From Zeus faber (Eukaryota; Chordata; Actinopteri; Zeiformes; Zeidae), in NCBI GenBank assembly GCA_960531495.1, contig OY482861.1, positions 2,728,001 through 2,792,000 on the forward strand: a stretch of 64,000 nt of DNA, in the 5' to 3' direction. The position numbers and the translations under genes are program-made. Of this stretch, positions 9,681-21,620 are shown piece after piece (within the stretch, counting starts at the first letter, position 1; every line of letters begins with the position of its first letter). The notes below the pieces were generated by a model. That model was not told the origin of the DNA. It was given only the letters and a program-made list of their open reading frames with translations, and did not search any database.

Positions 9681-11523
9681 CAGAAAGTGCGCCTGTAGCC
9701 AATTTCCACCGTGACTGGACGAAGCCACAAGCTGGTCATTACAGCAGAGTCTCCAGATAAGAAGGTATTTTTGTTTGATTATTTATGAACAATACTTGAA
9801 GACAAAAGTTGTGATTTTCATGAAAAAAAAAGACTTTCTATGTTTCTAGTTTGTACTTCTTGTTGGTGACTCCCATCTACGGAGCATTGTGGATGGATTT
9901 GTGAAGATGCCAGGGGACCGAGGTACTGAATGCTTTTTTGTCTCGGAGACCTGACGCAGTTTGTGTTGTAGCCCCTAGCAGCGACTTGACGGCCAGCAGG
10001 ACCATCGACGAGGCAGCAGTAGACTTTCGCAGCCTCCTGGTCAGTGTCTGCAGTCGCTGGCCAAAGTTACGCTTCATGTTTAGTACATTTTTGGTAGTAT
10101 TGGTACCATTAATACTTTTGCTTTGTGAGCTCTGCAGAACATATTTTACATTTTGAAAACAAATGTACTGTAATAAACACCTTTTTTTTTGTGTGTGTTT
10201 GTATAGGTGTTTGTCCTGGACTTCCTTCCGCGTCTGACTATTTGCTCCGTGAGGAATACCATCCTGTGGCGGCATGCATGGGAAGCATATTTTAATTTTA
10301 GTACAGTTAAATGTATAACGGAGTATATATTTTTAGACAAACCAATTCAATAAATATTTCTAATGAACAAAGTTGACATCTATGTATGCATATTTCTATT
10401 CGTCCTAATCGTTGTTTTAAGGCATCAAGTACTTTTCTGCAGCCAACCACTTCCCATTGAACCACCCAGAGCTGTGAAGCAGAGATGGTGTAAGTACAAT
10501 TGTACAATTTGTTGTCATGTCACGTGATGGCTATTTTATGAATAACTTTGCTATGTTGTGAAACCATGGCCCTGTGACATTGCTGTGAAATGCTGCTTAT
10601 CGCCAACTGGAGACAACAGCGCCGCCAACAGCACGAAAGTCAAAGGTTTCTCCCGGCAGGTCACTTCCAACATTCTCTCCAAAAGTGGTTGTGAAGGGAG
10701 AGCTCATCGTGCCTCATCCTTCACCTAACCCTTTTGAGTGGAGACTGGTTGGAAGGGGCAGAAAGATAATCGGTTGCACACTGTTATTGTTGGGGTAAGA
10801 CCCTCTGGAAACTGTGATAGTCTCTGATATTCACTCAAAGTGTACCGATTTTCATTAAACAATTTTAATATGTTTGTTATGTGTGTAGTTGGCCTTTTGT
10901 CAAGACATTGTCTTAAATCGACATTTTGCTCTATGATTTCACAGGTGGACACAACACCAGTAGCGTCGCCGGAATGATCCATCCCGTTATCAACTTGTTC
11001 CATCGCATCTTTCTAGCGCTGTCCAGTGTGGAGAATTTTATATTGTTTTTATATCAACAATTCTATATCAATTTTATATCAAGAAAATTTTGCTTTGCTT
11101 ACATGGGAAAGCCACGGTGGGACATTGGCAGAAAGCTACTGCCTCCAAGAGGACACTGGGAACGGAGCAGGTTTGCTTTGTTCGTTGTTTTTCTTCTTTT
11201 TTCAATGACATTTTTGATAGTAGTACTTCATTTTAGTTTTATTTTGTCCATGCATTTCATTCTCTTGCTTTTTTTTAGGGGAAGGCAGCACCAACCGTTG
11301 TGGAGGTGTCTTCAAAGCCACACCTGCCAGTGATGTGCCAGTTCTTGTGAAGGAATAGCAGCGCTCTCAAACATTTGTCAAAGGTCAGAGTGATGCTGCT
11401 CCTTATTATCCTGATATGGAGAGTGCTACAGTGTTTTCTGATGTTGCAGCAGAGCTTGACGCTAGCAGTTCTGTCATGGGAACAATTGATGTCACTTCTA
11501 TCAGCGGAACAGGTGATAGCTGA
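9681..11523 (+). pseudogene. Decayed SGNH-hydrolase-like multi-exon gene, unit A
   Basis: Several exon-like blocks lie in order on the + strand. The first is 9681-9761 (VTGRSHKLVITAESPDKK). The second, from about 9850 after TTTCTAG, encodes LLVGDSHLRSIVDGFV, whose GDS matches SGNH/GDSL block I, and then [19 protein letters not shown]. The next, after TTGTATAG at 10206, encodes VFVLDFLPRL and, in another frame, LLREEYHPVAACMG. The next, about 10421-10492, encodes IKYFSAANHFPLNHPEL and ends at a GTAAGT donor. Proline-rich blocks follow near 10680-10760 and 10945, and a last block spans 11279-11520. Frameshifts and a TGA in the FPLNHPEL exon show it is dead. I recognise the family as a multicopy fish gene, from memory and without a search. 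Confidence 0.6.
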
Positions 11524-11843
11524 GAACATTTTTTAACAAAGAAAAACGTAGAACACTTTCAGTGCCGGGAAAGCATACGTTGAGTGTTTACACAAATGGT
11601 CCTTTTACGATCTAGAAAAACTGAGATAACGACTAAAACTTTCGTGACAGTGATATACAGGAATGTAAGATCTCCTGTGAAAGAGTCGGGCGTCACCAAA
11701 CAAACATATGCCTCAGCATTCAGACATCACTTGGTGGTAGAATTATATCATTCATTAACATTGATCATCATTTTTCTCTCACACTCCCTTCTGTTGTTCC
11801 CAGTGGAATGATACAAAAGGAAAATGCAATAATGCTTAAGTAT

Positions 11844-12587
11844 AATATAATTGAGGCAAAGGGATCAGAAAATGATGTATAAATTGAGTACAATACATTT
11901 ATACAGAGATATTGTTTTATCTGTGTCCTTTTGATGGAGGGGCCAAGGAAAATGATGACCATATAACAAGGTGGGAAGTGGCCAGGTGTAATCAAATGTG
12001 GAGCAGAAGTCCAGCGGTGGAGCCGTCTGTGGGGCGCCAATGTTGGTGTAGAAAGCCCCTTCGATAACTGCTTCCAAAACACACATTTCTTCGGCTGTGG
12101 TAAGGGGAATGGCAGTAACCCAAGTAGCCTATGTAGGTATGGTTGAAGTGGTTCCATCGCAGTTGCAGGGTGAGCAGCGTTCAGCGTACACTCACGTTGT
12201 CTCCTCAACGAGTACCTAGAGGGGAGTAGGAACTTTCTTGCGATGAGATACGTGTATCCATATTGGTCGTTCTACCACCTTAACTGCTGCTGCAGTGGTG
12301 CGGGTCCCTAACCCTGCTGGAAAGGTCCTAGGAATCTGGCAGAGTTCCAGCTTTTCCTCTGTAAGTCGCGATCACCACCCATTCACCTGGTCAGCGGCCG
12401 TGTAGAGGTCCTTCAAGTGGGACGGGTAGGGCTGCTTTGACCTGGGCACATAGACTTAAACACTTGGGTGAGAGACACACATTTTGACAACATTGTTTGG
12501 TATAGGTCCAAGATTGTTAAATGGGCGTTAAATAGTTGAATAGCAGACTACAGGCTCAGTACAAAAATGAATGTATGCACACTCGTG
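11844..12587 (-). pseudogene. Fragment of a second retrovirus: integrase C-terminus and possible env start (unit A only)
   Basis: On the minus strand, about 12410-12240 encodes a frame containing AAAVKVVERPIWIHVSHRKK. This fits the SH3-like C-terminal end of gamma/epsilon-type retroviral integrases (hydrophobic AVKV, then WIH.SH.KK.P). Downstream (12130-11900) a second frame contains TWVTAIPLTTAEEMCVLE and FCSTFDYTWPLP, plausibly the beginning of an Env surface protein but unproven. It differs from the integrase end of the main ERV at 14516-14892, so it belongs to another element. It has stops and no LTR. In unit B the whole stretch is replaced by 76 bases. Confidence 0.45.
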
Positions 12588-13785
12588 TAACAACAGAATA
12601 ATATTATCACAATGTCTAATATGTAGGAGATAATAGGCGGCCATTTTGACACGCCCATGCATGGCACCACTAGAATATCAAATGACACACTGGGACTGAC
12701 GAGTGTGCAAAGATTTGTGAATTTCCAAGTATCTTTTGGAACATGAAATTGTACGTGTTGCCACGCCCACACCGTGTGCCAAAATATATATGTATTTTAA
12801 TAAGTTTTAGCTGTGAAGGTGTCTTGTAGACACTCGTCAAGTTTGAAGTCGATCCGATAAATCGCCAAGGAGGGGTTTCGCGAAAGTACAAAGCATAAAT
12901 ATGACTAAAAAGTCAGGAAAATTCAAAATGGCCGACTTCCTGTTGGGTTTCCGTCATGGCGGAAATATATATTTTTTCCAAGTCTAGAGAGGTTACAAAT
13001 GTGTACCGAATTTTGGGAGTTTACGTGGAAAAAGGTGAATAGGTCAGAAAATTATTATTTTATTTTCTAGGGTGGCGTGGCAACACGTAAAATTTCATGT
13101 TCCAAAGATACTAATTCACGAAAACTTTGCGCACTTGTTAGTCCCAGTGTGGCAATTGATATTGTATGAGTTGCCTGCATGGGCGTGGCAAAATGGCCCG
13201 ACACACCCTGTTGAAAATTTCAAAACATCAAACCTATTCACTTTTTACCATGAAATTCACAAAATTCGGGACACTTTTGTAACTTCTTGGATTAAATGTG
13301 TAATTTTAGTCACTTTCCGTTCATTTTCTCGCTTTGTACTTTCGTAAACTCCTCCGAGGCCATTTATCTGGCTTCAAACTTGGCGAGTGTCTACAAGACA
13401 CCTTCACGATTAAAAGATATAAAAAAAAATAATAATTGTCACACGATGTGGCCGTGGCAAAGCGTTGGATTTCGTGTTCCAAAAAAAGCTGTGTTTTTGT
13501 AATATTTTATCCACTTTTTATGCTTTGTACTTTCGTGAACTTCTCCTGGGGGATTTTTTGGATTGAGACTCATTGGGGATTAAAAGTTATTAAAACATTT
13601 TTTTTTCGTCACGATGCGGGTGTGGCAACGCGTTGAATTTTATGTTCAAAAAAACAGTTTACGTGACTTTTGGGGCCTTGAGAAACTACAAAATTATTGC
13701 AAAACTTTGCACACTCTTCAGTCCCAGTGTGGCATTTAATATTCTATGGGTCCTATACATGGGCGTGTCAAAATGATCAACTAGA
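12588..13785. repeat. Cluster of a dispersed fish repeat, unit A left
   Basis: About 12617-12960 is a reverse-complement copy of the sequence at 22745-23070, at roughly 90% identity by eye. Markers are GAGTGTCTACAAGACACCTT, CACACGGTGTGGGCGTGGCA and AACCCAACAGGAAGTCGGCC. Three more, shorter and more diverged copies follow in the opposite orientation (about 13060-13250, 13310-13500, 13510-13780). Short open frames in it are not conserved between copies. I cannot name the family. Confidence 0.8.
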
Positions 13786-14471
13786 TGCAGTTATCGTGGA
13801 TGAGGATGTCGGGGTCCTGGTGCTGGGGAAAGGAGGCCCATACCTATAGCAACATAGGTGTCGCCACATTCCTTCTGTCTCAATGCCATGTACGCTTGTA
13901 TTTCTGGTTTTCCCAACGCAGTCATGATGCATTTTTCACTAGAGTACAAATGCATGGTATACAACAACATCCACATACAATTAACAGAGCAGCAATGATA
14001 GCAACGTTGATTATGCATGATAAAATGAGGCCTTTTCATTTGGAAAACATAGAGTCCAACCAACCAGTGATGTGATCATCCATTCCTGCATTTTCTTTTA
14101 GTTCTACGCTCCGTGAGTGGAGTAGCAATTCCTCCTACTGGTTCCTGTGTTTATAAGCACATTACTCCATGCCCCACAATCAATATGGGTACCTTAAACC
14201 TCGTCCAGCCACCAGTCACTTGTTAGTCTAGGGTTGGTGGACCACGCATATTTCTCATTCCACTGGTACTGCTCCTACCCTGTGGAATCACACTTTATTA
14301 TGGAACAGAAATCAACATTGAATGCCAGGATTTGTCCTTCATAGGCATAAATGACAAGAACTGTTTCTTTCATTCGGCCCCACTCTTTGACCTTTGTCAT
14401 ATACTGGTCATACGATAATTGGGGTCCCACTTGGTAAGAATATGTATACTGTGTAGGGTCCAGGACTTCTC
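13786..14471 (-). pseudogene. Collapsed env remnant, ERV unit A
   Basis: A polypyrimidine tract ending TTTACCCTAG lies on the minus strand at about 14490-14472. It looks like the env splice acceptor and opens a short frame to a stop at 14275. About 200 bases on, another frame (about 14080-13930) encodes a Trp-Lys pair, a ~20-residue hydrophobic segment and the Cys-rich motif CGCCCIPC (13952-13975). This is the usual membrane span and start of the cytoplasmic tail of a retroviral TM protein. Only ~700 bases remain where a full env needs well over 1.5 kb, so most of SU and the TM ectodomain, including the fusion region, are gone. Confidence 0.65.
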
Positions 14472-14515
14472 CTAGGGTAAACAAAAAAAATATTATTTTT
14501 TTTTTACATGGTTAA

Positions 14516-16567
14516 TTACAGAATGCTTACGTCTTTCAGCTGGATCCTTGTTTCTGTGAGAGTTCTTGCGGGTGGGGTGACAGGGGCGCAGTGGGAGAGG
14601 TGGTGACAGGGAGCACCAGTTTTATTTTTGAGCTTTACTGCATGTGAGGTGGCCAACACTACCTCCCAAGGTCCAGTCCACCTTGGCTCAGGCCACTTCT
14701 GTTTGTGGACCTTGATGTGGACCCAGTCTCCGGGGCTGACCACCAGGGTGTGGGGCAGTCTGGGGCAGTGTTCTTGACCTGTGAATACAAAACTCGAGAT
14801 ACTGCGGTTAGTGCTTTGACATATTCAGGTAAACCTTCCTGGAAATCATCAAAAGCGGGTGATTTAGCTGGTAGGTTGTGAGGACCTGGCATGGGGCGGC
14901 CTGTTAATATCTCGTGTGGGCTAAGATGTGTTTGACTATGGGGAGAGGTCTCGCATGGACATTAATGCTAGGGGTAGGGCCACGTTAGTTTAGTCGTTTT
15001 TGTGATGTTCTGTAGAGACATACTGAGTTGCTGTTTTGTCTCTATCAGCACCTTGGCCATTTTTTCTTTCAACGTCTGGTTTGCACTTTCAACTAGGCCT
15101 TTTGACTGGGGGTGATAGACTGAACCAGATCTATGGGAGATACCTAATGCCTGTTCTACCTGGCTGAGTTTTTTATCGCTGGTAAAATGAGATCCATTGT
15201 CCGAGCAGATAACTGTGGGGTAACCCCACCGAGGAATGCGTTTTTTCCATAACCATTTAATCACAGATACTGCATCCTCTCTTTTGCAAGGGACTGCTTC
15301 TACCCATTTGGAGAATCGATCTACCATCACGAGTAGGTATCTGTACCCTTGTACTCTGTTGTCCCTGCCCATGCCGGTGTAATCTATGCATATTTCTCTG
15401 AAGGGGTAGGGGGGCACTGAGAATGTTCCCAAAGGTCTTTGGTAGACTGTCTTCTTATTTAGCTCGTGACAGACGACGCATTCTGCAATATGGTTGGCCA
15501 CCATTTCCTCCAGGTAGGGATGCCACCAGTCCTGTTTGAGCCTGTTGGTGGTTCTTTTGGGTCCTTCATGAGTCTGTCCATGTGCATCCTTGATGAGGTA
15601 GACCAGGAGTGCGGCTGGTGCTACTGGGCGCCCATCGTGGCTTCTCCATAGGCCGCTGGTGCATGTGGCTCCTTTCTTCTGCCACTGCGAGTGTTCGTTC
15701 CATTTCGCTTCTTTCTGCACTTCTTTCAGATGTTCCTCTGACAAATTGAGGGCGTTGTCTTCAGTAAATACAATCATCATTGCTGCGCTTTCTTTTAGGT
15801 TCCCTCCTGCTTCTTTTGCTGCTGTGTCGGCTGCGTTTGAATTTCCTTTGGAGTGTCCTTTGCATTTGATGATCTGGATTTTTCGGGGGAGATGTATAGC
15901 TTCCAGGAGGGCGAGTATGAGGTCTTTGTGTTTTACCGGGGCTCCTGCTGACGTTTGGAGTCCTCTTTTCATCCATATGGCTACATCCACGTGAGCTGTA
16001 TGCTGAGTCGGTGAATATGTTTGCATTTTTGTTTTTTGAGATTTTTAATGCTTTCACCGAGGCGTCGAGTTCTGCTTTTTGTGTTGATGCTGGTTGTTCT
16101 ATCATCCCACTTCTTAGGGTGACGTGGTGTCCATTAATTTGTTGAATGGCTGCGTATGATGCTCTATTTCCCTCTTCTTCTTTGAAACAACAACCATCTA
16201 TAAACAGGACAATTTCTGCATCGGGGTCAGATGTTCCATCCAAGTCTGTGCGGCCCTTTGCTTCCAGTTTCATGAGCTGTACGCAGTCATGGGTGCCATC
16301 TGCATACTGTAGTCCGCCGGCCAAGTTGATTCCATCAGCTGTGTACAAGACATTGTCTCTTTCCAGGGTGACATGCAAGCGCATCTTGTGTTTTGGTGTG
16401 GTAAAGGTGAAATCCGTTTGATCGAGGTAGGATTTGACTCCATGTGTGGTATGCACGATGGTGGGGTGGTAGAAAGTAATGTGGTCGGTTCTCGTAGGGC
16501 GTGTGCGATGGCAGCCGTGTGTCGTCCACATCCGGAGAGTCCATGTTCCACTGTGTCGAGTTTGCAA
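14516..16567 (-). pseudogene. ERV RNase H and integrase, unit A (broken)
   Basis: The first part (16567 down to about 15990) encodes RNase H with FIDG, QKAELDA and FTDSAY, the conserved acidic residues. Relative to B, 11 bases are deleted within 15985-16000, shifting frame just after FTDSAY. The next frame (to 14968) has the integrase zinc domain (HX3H ... CVVC) and the catalytic core with [14 protein letters not shown] and LVESANQTL, so all three acidic residues are visible. A second deletion of 7 bases near 14978 (relative to B) ends it early. The SH3-like C-terminal domain (VSPGDWVHIKVH, RWTGPWEVVLATSHAVKLK) lies at 14743-14516 in another frame, after two frameshifts that B shares. Confidence 0.88.
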
Positions 16568-17792
16568 CTGTGGTGAGCCAGGATCGCGCGCTCACCGTGT
16601 CTAGGCTGCCAGAGCACAGCTTGACAATTCCGTGCTTTTCAGTAACGTCCAAATGGAACGAGGAAGAGATGTCTGGGGTGCATAGGTGTTCGGCCTTCCC
16701 CATGAGTTGTTTCAATCTTATGAACGCTTCCTCCGCACTTGTGGTCCAGTTGAGTGGTGCCTTGACGTTCCGATGGCCAGCTTCCGCAATGGGTTCGCGT
16801 GGGGGAACAGTGTGGTCCACATAATCAGCTATGTGGTGTCTGCTATAGCCAGTGAGTCCCAGGAATGCTAGCATTTGCTGCACGGTGGTGGGTTTAGGGT
16901 ACTGGAGCATTCTCTGTTGTCTTTCCGGGTTGATGTATCTCTTATCTCCCGTGATCCTTTTTCCCAGGAATACCACTTCTGTGCGGCAGACCTGTGCTTT
17001 TTCCTTCCTGATTTTGTAGCCACATTTTGCGATGCGCCGTAGCAGGGATTTGGTGGCCGTGAGGCAATTTTCTACTGTGGTGATGTCCATGAGGATGTCG
17101 TCGACATACTGGATGAGTAGGAGTTCCTTGAGATCTGCCTTCAGGCAGGCGTTGAATATGGTTGGCGTGCATGTGAATCCTCGTAGCATTCTTGTGTAGG
17201 TCTAAGAGCATTTTTTAAATGTGAATGCAAACATATCTTGACTTTCTTTGGCCAAGGGGAGGCAAAAAAATGCGTTGGCCAGGTCGATGACGGTGAAAAA
17301 TTGATGACTCGGGGAGCCTGCATGCAGGGCGACATGGGGGTTGGGCACTTTTTCAGTAATGGGTTGGACCACCTGGTTGATACGTCGCAGATCGTGGACC
17401 AGGCGCCATGAGTGTCCTCCAGCCTTGGGTACTGGTAGAATTTGTGTGTTCCACGGTGAATCCGCTGGTCGTAGAACTCCTGCTTGTAAGAGGCCTTCAA
17501 TGGTGGAGGCTATTCGAGCAGCTGCCTCGGGCTTGACCTTGTACTGACCTTGCCAAATGGGCACAGCGTGGGCTTTCACTTTGATGTGTATATTGTGGTG
17601 TGGTGTGCAGCCAACGTGATAGGGGCCGGTGGTCCAGAGGGTTGGCGGTAGTTGGGCGAACATTTCTGCTGCCAGGGGGTGTTCTTCGATGCTTCCTTGA
17701 TAAGTTCTTTCCAGGACATTTCTTTCATATATGCCTTGTTCGTAGCTGTTGTGTCCTATTCTCCAAACCGATTTGTCTGGCATGTGTTGCAA
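16335..17792 (-). pseudogene. ERV reverse transcriptase, unit A (broken)
   Basis: From 17792 the frame encodes the RT fingers and palm (VLRPADSPWNTQILPVPKAG, then VIDLANAFF with the first catalytic Asp). It meets an in-frame TAG at 17202-17204, then continues in the same frame through MLRGFTCTPTIFN and IQYVDDIL, the catalytic YVDD. The thumb and connection follow. In the connection the homology moves through three frames within about 16620-16500, so at least two frameshifts are present. The TAG and these shifts occur identically in unit B, so they predate the duplication. Confidence 0.9.
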
Positions 17793-18612
17793 CAGGGGGT
17801 TCGTTGTGGGGACCCAGGTGGGTTGGCGAGGGCTCTTTTGACCATGGGGCCCAATTGTTTGGCTGCATGGTTGGCTTCTACGGCTAGGGTCACATGTGGA
17901 ACTGCGGTGTCGTGAAGTAGATACCAGGATTGTTGGTCTGGTGTCAGGCGGACCGCTGCTGCAACTCCTTCGTGGCCCAGATAGAAGTCTGTTGTCTGGA
18001 GTCGTTCTTGTCGTCCCTCCTTTTTCGCTTCCCAGCCTTCGTCATAGATGTCATCACGGTGGCGTGTGAAACAGAGAGTGCAGTGTACGGGTCCAGCATC
18101 GACTTTTTCCAGAGTTGGTAGGTTTACAAAATGCCACCAGCCGGTGAGTGTGGGGTCGGGGGTGGTATCAGGAGTTCCACCTAAGACGAGTATACGTTCG
18201 AGGGGTATTAGCTCTTCTTTTGGCTCAGAGAAACTAACTTCCAGACCGTGGAGGTTACATATCACAGATGCCCCTGTTCTTCGGAGAAGGTCCCTTCCCA
18301 TTAGGTTGGTGGGGCAGCTTGGTGAGTAGAGGTATTGGTGTCTGACTTTGTGAGGACCTATCTTGGTAGGGAGGGGTGCGGTGAAGGGTTGGACTTGTGT
18401 CGTCCCAGAGAATCCAACAGTCCGTAATTTCCGAGTGGATAGTTGTATGTAGTACGTAGTATGTTGGCGGCCAGGTTCTTCAAGCAAGACACGTGACAGT
18501 GACAGTGACAGTAATTCCTTGGATTGACAGTGATTCCTTGGATTGTACATGGCACTACTGGTTCGGCATTTATTTTTGTCTGTACCACCACTTCCATGTC
18601 CCCTGGGCGCCT
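17770..18612 (-). pseudogene. ERV protease region, unit A (broken)
   Basis: Directly after the gag UAG, and in the same frame, the sequence reads RRPGDMEVVVQTKINAEP, a plausible protease N-terminus. The C-terminal half is recognisable in another frame (PFTAPLPTKIGPHK, then SCPTNLMGRDLL, the usual end of a retroviral protease). The expected DTG/DSG active-site triplet is not visible in any frame. A short CACTGT-type tandem expansion (about 18490-18540) occupies roughly where it should be. Homology continues towards RT until another frameshift near 17770. Confidence 0.75.
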
Positions 18613-21051
18613 CTATGCTCCATGCCATGGCGGGGTGTCCATGCGGGGTCCTCCCTTTCCTCTCGAGGAAGCTCCTCTTCCTCTCTGAGGGGGGCGGTAG
18701 GATCCTCTATATAATTGCTGGGGTTGTTGGTTCTGGGGGCATTCCCTTGCCCAGTGGTCACTTTGGCCACAGATGAAACATCCTGTAGTTTTCTCGGGTC
18801 CTCCCCATCCTCTAGAGGATTGGAATTGTCCTCTCCCTCTCAGTTGCTGCCATTGGGGGGGGCCTTGGGGGTATGAGGGTGCGGGGGCCCCTGGATACTG
18901 CCGCTGGGGATATTCATAGGGAGTCCAGGCCTGCTGCCATTGGGGTAGGTGCTGGGCTGGTGGGTAGGCGGGGGTTACAGTTAGGGGCTGTGGTCCTGTC
19001 CATTGTAGTGGCGCGGTTTGGGGCGGGGCCTGTGCTTCAGGGGTGGTGACTACTGCTTGCACAGTTGCTTTCTTCTTTTTGTCCGTATTGACTTCATCTT
19101 CCAGTTTTTTTACCTGCATTTTTAGTAGTCTTGTTTGTATGGAATCTTTCTCCAGGAATTCGTCTTCTTGCTTTTTGATGTGTCTTTCCAGGTGATGGAT
19201 GAGATGGCTCTCCCACTGTCTCTCGGTCATGTCTGACAGTCAAACTGTGTCTGCGAGCTACAGCCTGACATCTCCTGGGAGGCCATTTTGGCATTTGGCA
19301 TCTGCATGTACATGGGGAGACCCACTAGGCAGGGGTCATGACATTCTACAGTGCTATCACTCCAGAGCTCCTTTGCTCATGTGAGATAGGCGTGTGGTTC
19401 TTCCCCATTTTTAAATCTCAGGCCTGCCAGGGCCACTGTGTTGCGTCTGGTCGGCCAGGTTTCTCCTATGGCTGTCCATATGTCATTCCGCATGTGGTCG
19501 AATGGGTGCTCGTGTGCCATGGTGAGGGTTCTAACTTCTCTTTCCAGGGAGGTCAGGGTGATGTTTCCTGCTGTGGCGCGGAGAATGGCTCGCACATCTC
19601 TTAGGGCTAGTGTGTCAGCCGCTGTGTGGTTTTCGAAGATTCGGATCCATGCTGCAGCTCCTTTGTCCAACGCTGATAGGTTGCCTTTGAGGGCCTGCAT
19701 GTCGCGGTGGTACCAGGGAACAAATGTTTCTCTTTTGGCGGACTGCTTTTGTTCCTCCTCTCGTTGTCAAATTTTCGAGCGGGTAACTATCCCTATTGCT
19801 GACGATCTTCTGGCCTGGCTTTTGGATGATGCTATAAGGGTTCCTTTTCTTCTGTTGTCGTTTGTGTACTCTCCCCGGGAGCTGCCACTGTTTTTGAATG
19901 ACCACTTTTTTGTCTTAGTCTCGTGGTCTGACATGGGTTCTTCTTCCCAGGAGCGGAGGGGGGTGGGGTGTCTTTGTTTTGTTTTCTTAAAGGTGTATTT
20001 GGGGACTACAGGGGTAGGTGAAGGTGTGGGCTGGCTTCGGGTCTTTTGTTTTTCTTTGGGTTGTTGTTTGGCTGTAGCGTCTGCAGGAGGTGCTATGAGA
20101 TGAACATGGGTTGTGTTGGCATCCTCTGGTAGTGGGCCACATTGTCCAGTCAGTGTGACAGTTGCGTGGCTAACCCTTGTGGTACATTTCTTTTTCCTTT
20201 CTTGATGTCTTTTTGTGGTTTGTAGGACTGGCAAGTGCATTCGTCGTCCTCTGTATTAGAGGAGAGAAACTCTTTGTGTCTGTTTGATCGTTAGGGGGCG
20301 ATGTCTGATCATTGTCCTTGTTCTCACTGTCAGATGGCTTTGGGGAGGGCTGTACTCGGAAATGGATTTGGATCGGGCCTTCCATTACTAATACGGGTGC
20401 TTGTATTTCTGGCGGGGGTGGGGTGGCTATTTTCTGGTTGCTCAGCACAGGGGGCGCTGTTGCTTCAGGTGTGTGCTCGGTCTTAGGGTTGTACGGAGAG
20501 GGGGGGTGCCGATGTGTTTCTTCATCGGCCAGCAGGGAGGGGTAGCGGGATGGGGTGGTGTGTGGTTGGAGTGGGGTGTGACCTTGGGGGATGGGTTTGG
20601 GGAGGGGTGGTAACTTGTCTTCTTGTGGGGTGTAGGGTTCCTTCTGGGCTTCTACCACTGCCTTGGTTGCGGCATTTCTGATTTTATTGCGACGTTCGAC
20701 AATCATTTCCGCTCGAATCCATGCCGTCATTATGTGCTGAACCAGCGCCCATTGTGCACGCTGCTTGTTTAACTTGCGCTTTCAAGCCCCCATTAATCCA
20801 GGGTTGTTTTTTGCATCCACTCCTGCTTCAGCCAGCAGTCTTTTTTCTTCCTCTATCACCTTGGTGCGGTTTTCTGCTGTAGGGGTAGTGTCTTTCGACC
20901 ACCACCCTGCTTTGATCCATTTTTGTTCATATTTATGGAATTTCCAAGTTTCTCAAGCATGGAACTTTGGCTCTGTTCTGTTCTTGAGCTCAGCTACAGC
21001 TTCAATACGAATCTCACTGGTGCCGGGTCTGGGGGATGGGGTCTTTTCCAT
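18613..21051 (-). pseudogene. ERV gag, unit A (broken)
   Basis: The best start is an ATG at 21051, after the leader. The N-terminal matrix-like part (MEKTPSPRPG..., then KWIKAGWWSKDTT) contains two in-frame TGA stops. A long Pro-rich stretch follows (20730-20170), then a frameshift to a basic region and a capsid-like segment (SALDKGAAAWIRIFENH). Unit A alone has a nonsense codon at 19767-19769, where B has AGA. The last frame (19230-18613) has a coiled segment, a Pro/Gln/Tyr-rich spacer and one zinc knuckle, CFICGQSDHWARECP. It ends in UAG, followed in frame by pro, the arrangement used for stop-codon read-through in gamma- and epsilonretroviruses. Confidence 0.85.
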
Positions 21052-21620
21052 TATGTTTTTGAATGGCAGGAGAACAAAAGACATGGGAAGAAGTGGGAGG
21101 GGGAAACCTCAAATGTTCGGATCTCAATGTGTTTCTGGTGCAGCTACGCCACTAGTGGTCTTTTAGGTTATTACAGGTCAACTTTTTTTTTTTTATTTGT
21201 ATTTTTTTTTTATATATTGCCCTTTTATCTAGGGCAATTTGAGGAGGTTGTTCATACACATACACACACAAAACCTCTATCACACATGCACAGACTCTAT
21301 CAAACACACACTCTCTTAAACACAAAGACTGTCTCAAACACACACACGCCCGCGGTCTCTCTCACATTCACACACACGCATGGTACCTCTCTTTCCACAC
21401 ACACAAGGTACCTCGTTGCGCACACTCTCACTCACACAGCCGGCAATACAATTTTACGCTAAGTCACGTGAATTGGGCCTTTAACCCTTTAATATTTGGT
21501 TTCTCTAAGAACCGGGCCTTTAACCCCTAAATGCTTGGCTTCCTTTTTACTTTAAAAATGATTCCGGGCCTTTCACCCTTAAATGAAATTACCGACTATC
21601 GACTACCCTTCTGAAGGCTG

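Noticed and set aside
13791-14063. 90-codon minus-strand frame beginning MVGLYVFQ
   Set aside because: The overlapping minus-strand frame encodes the membrane span and CGCCCIPC motif of Env TM, so this one is a shadow.
15466-20613. Plus-strand frames of 60-220 codons through the ERV (for example 19438-20103), and their unit B copies
   Set aside because: They are antisense to gag and pol, whose motifs are clear on the minus strand.
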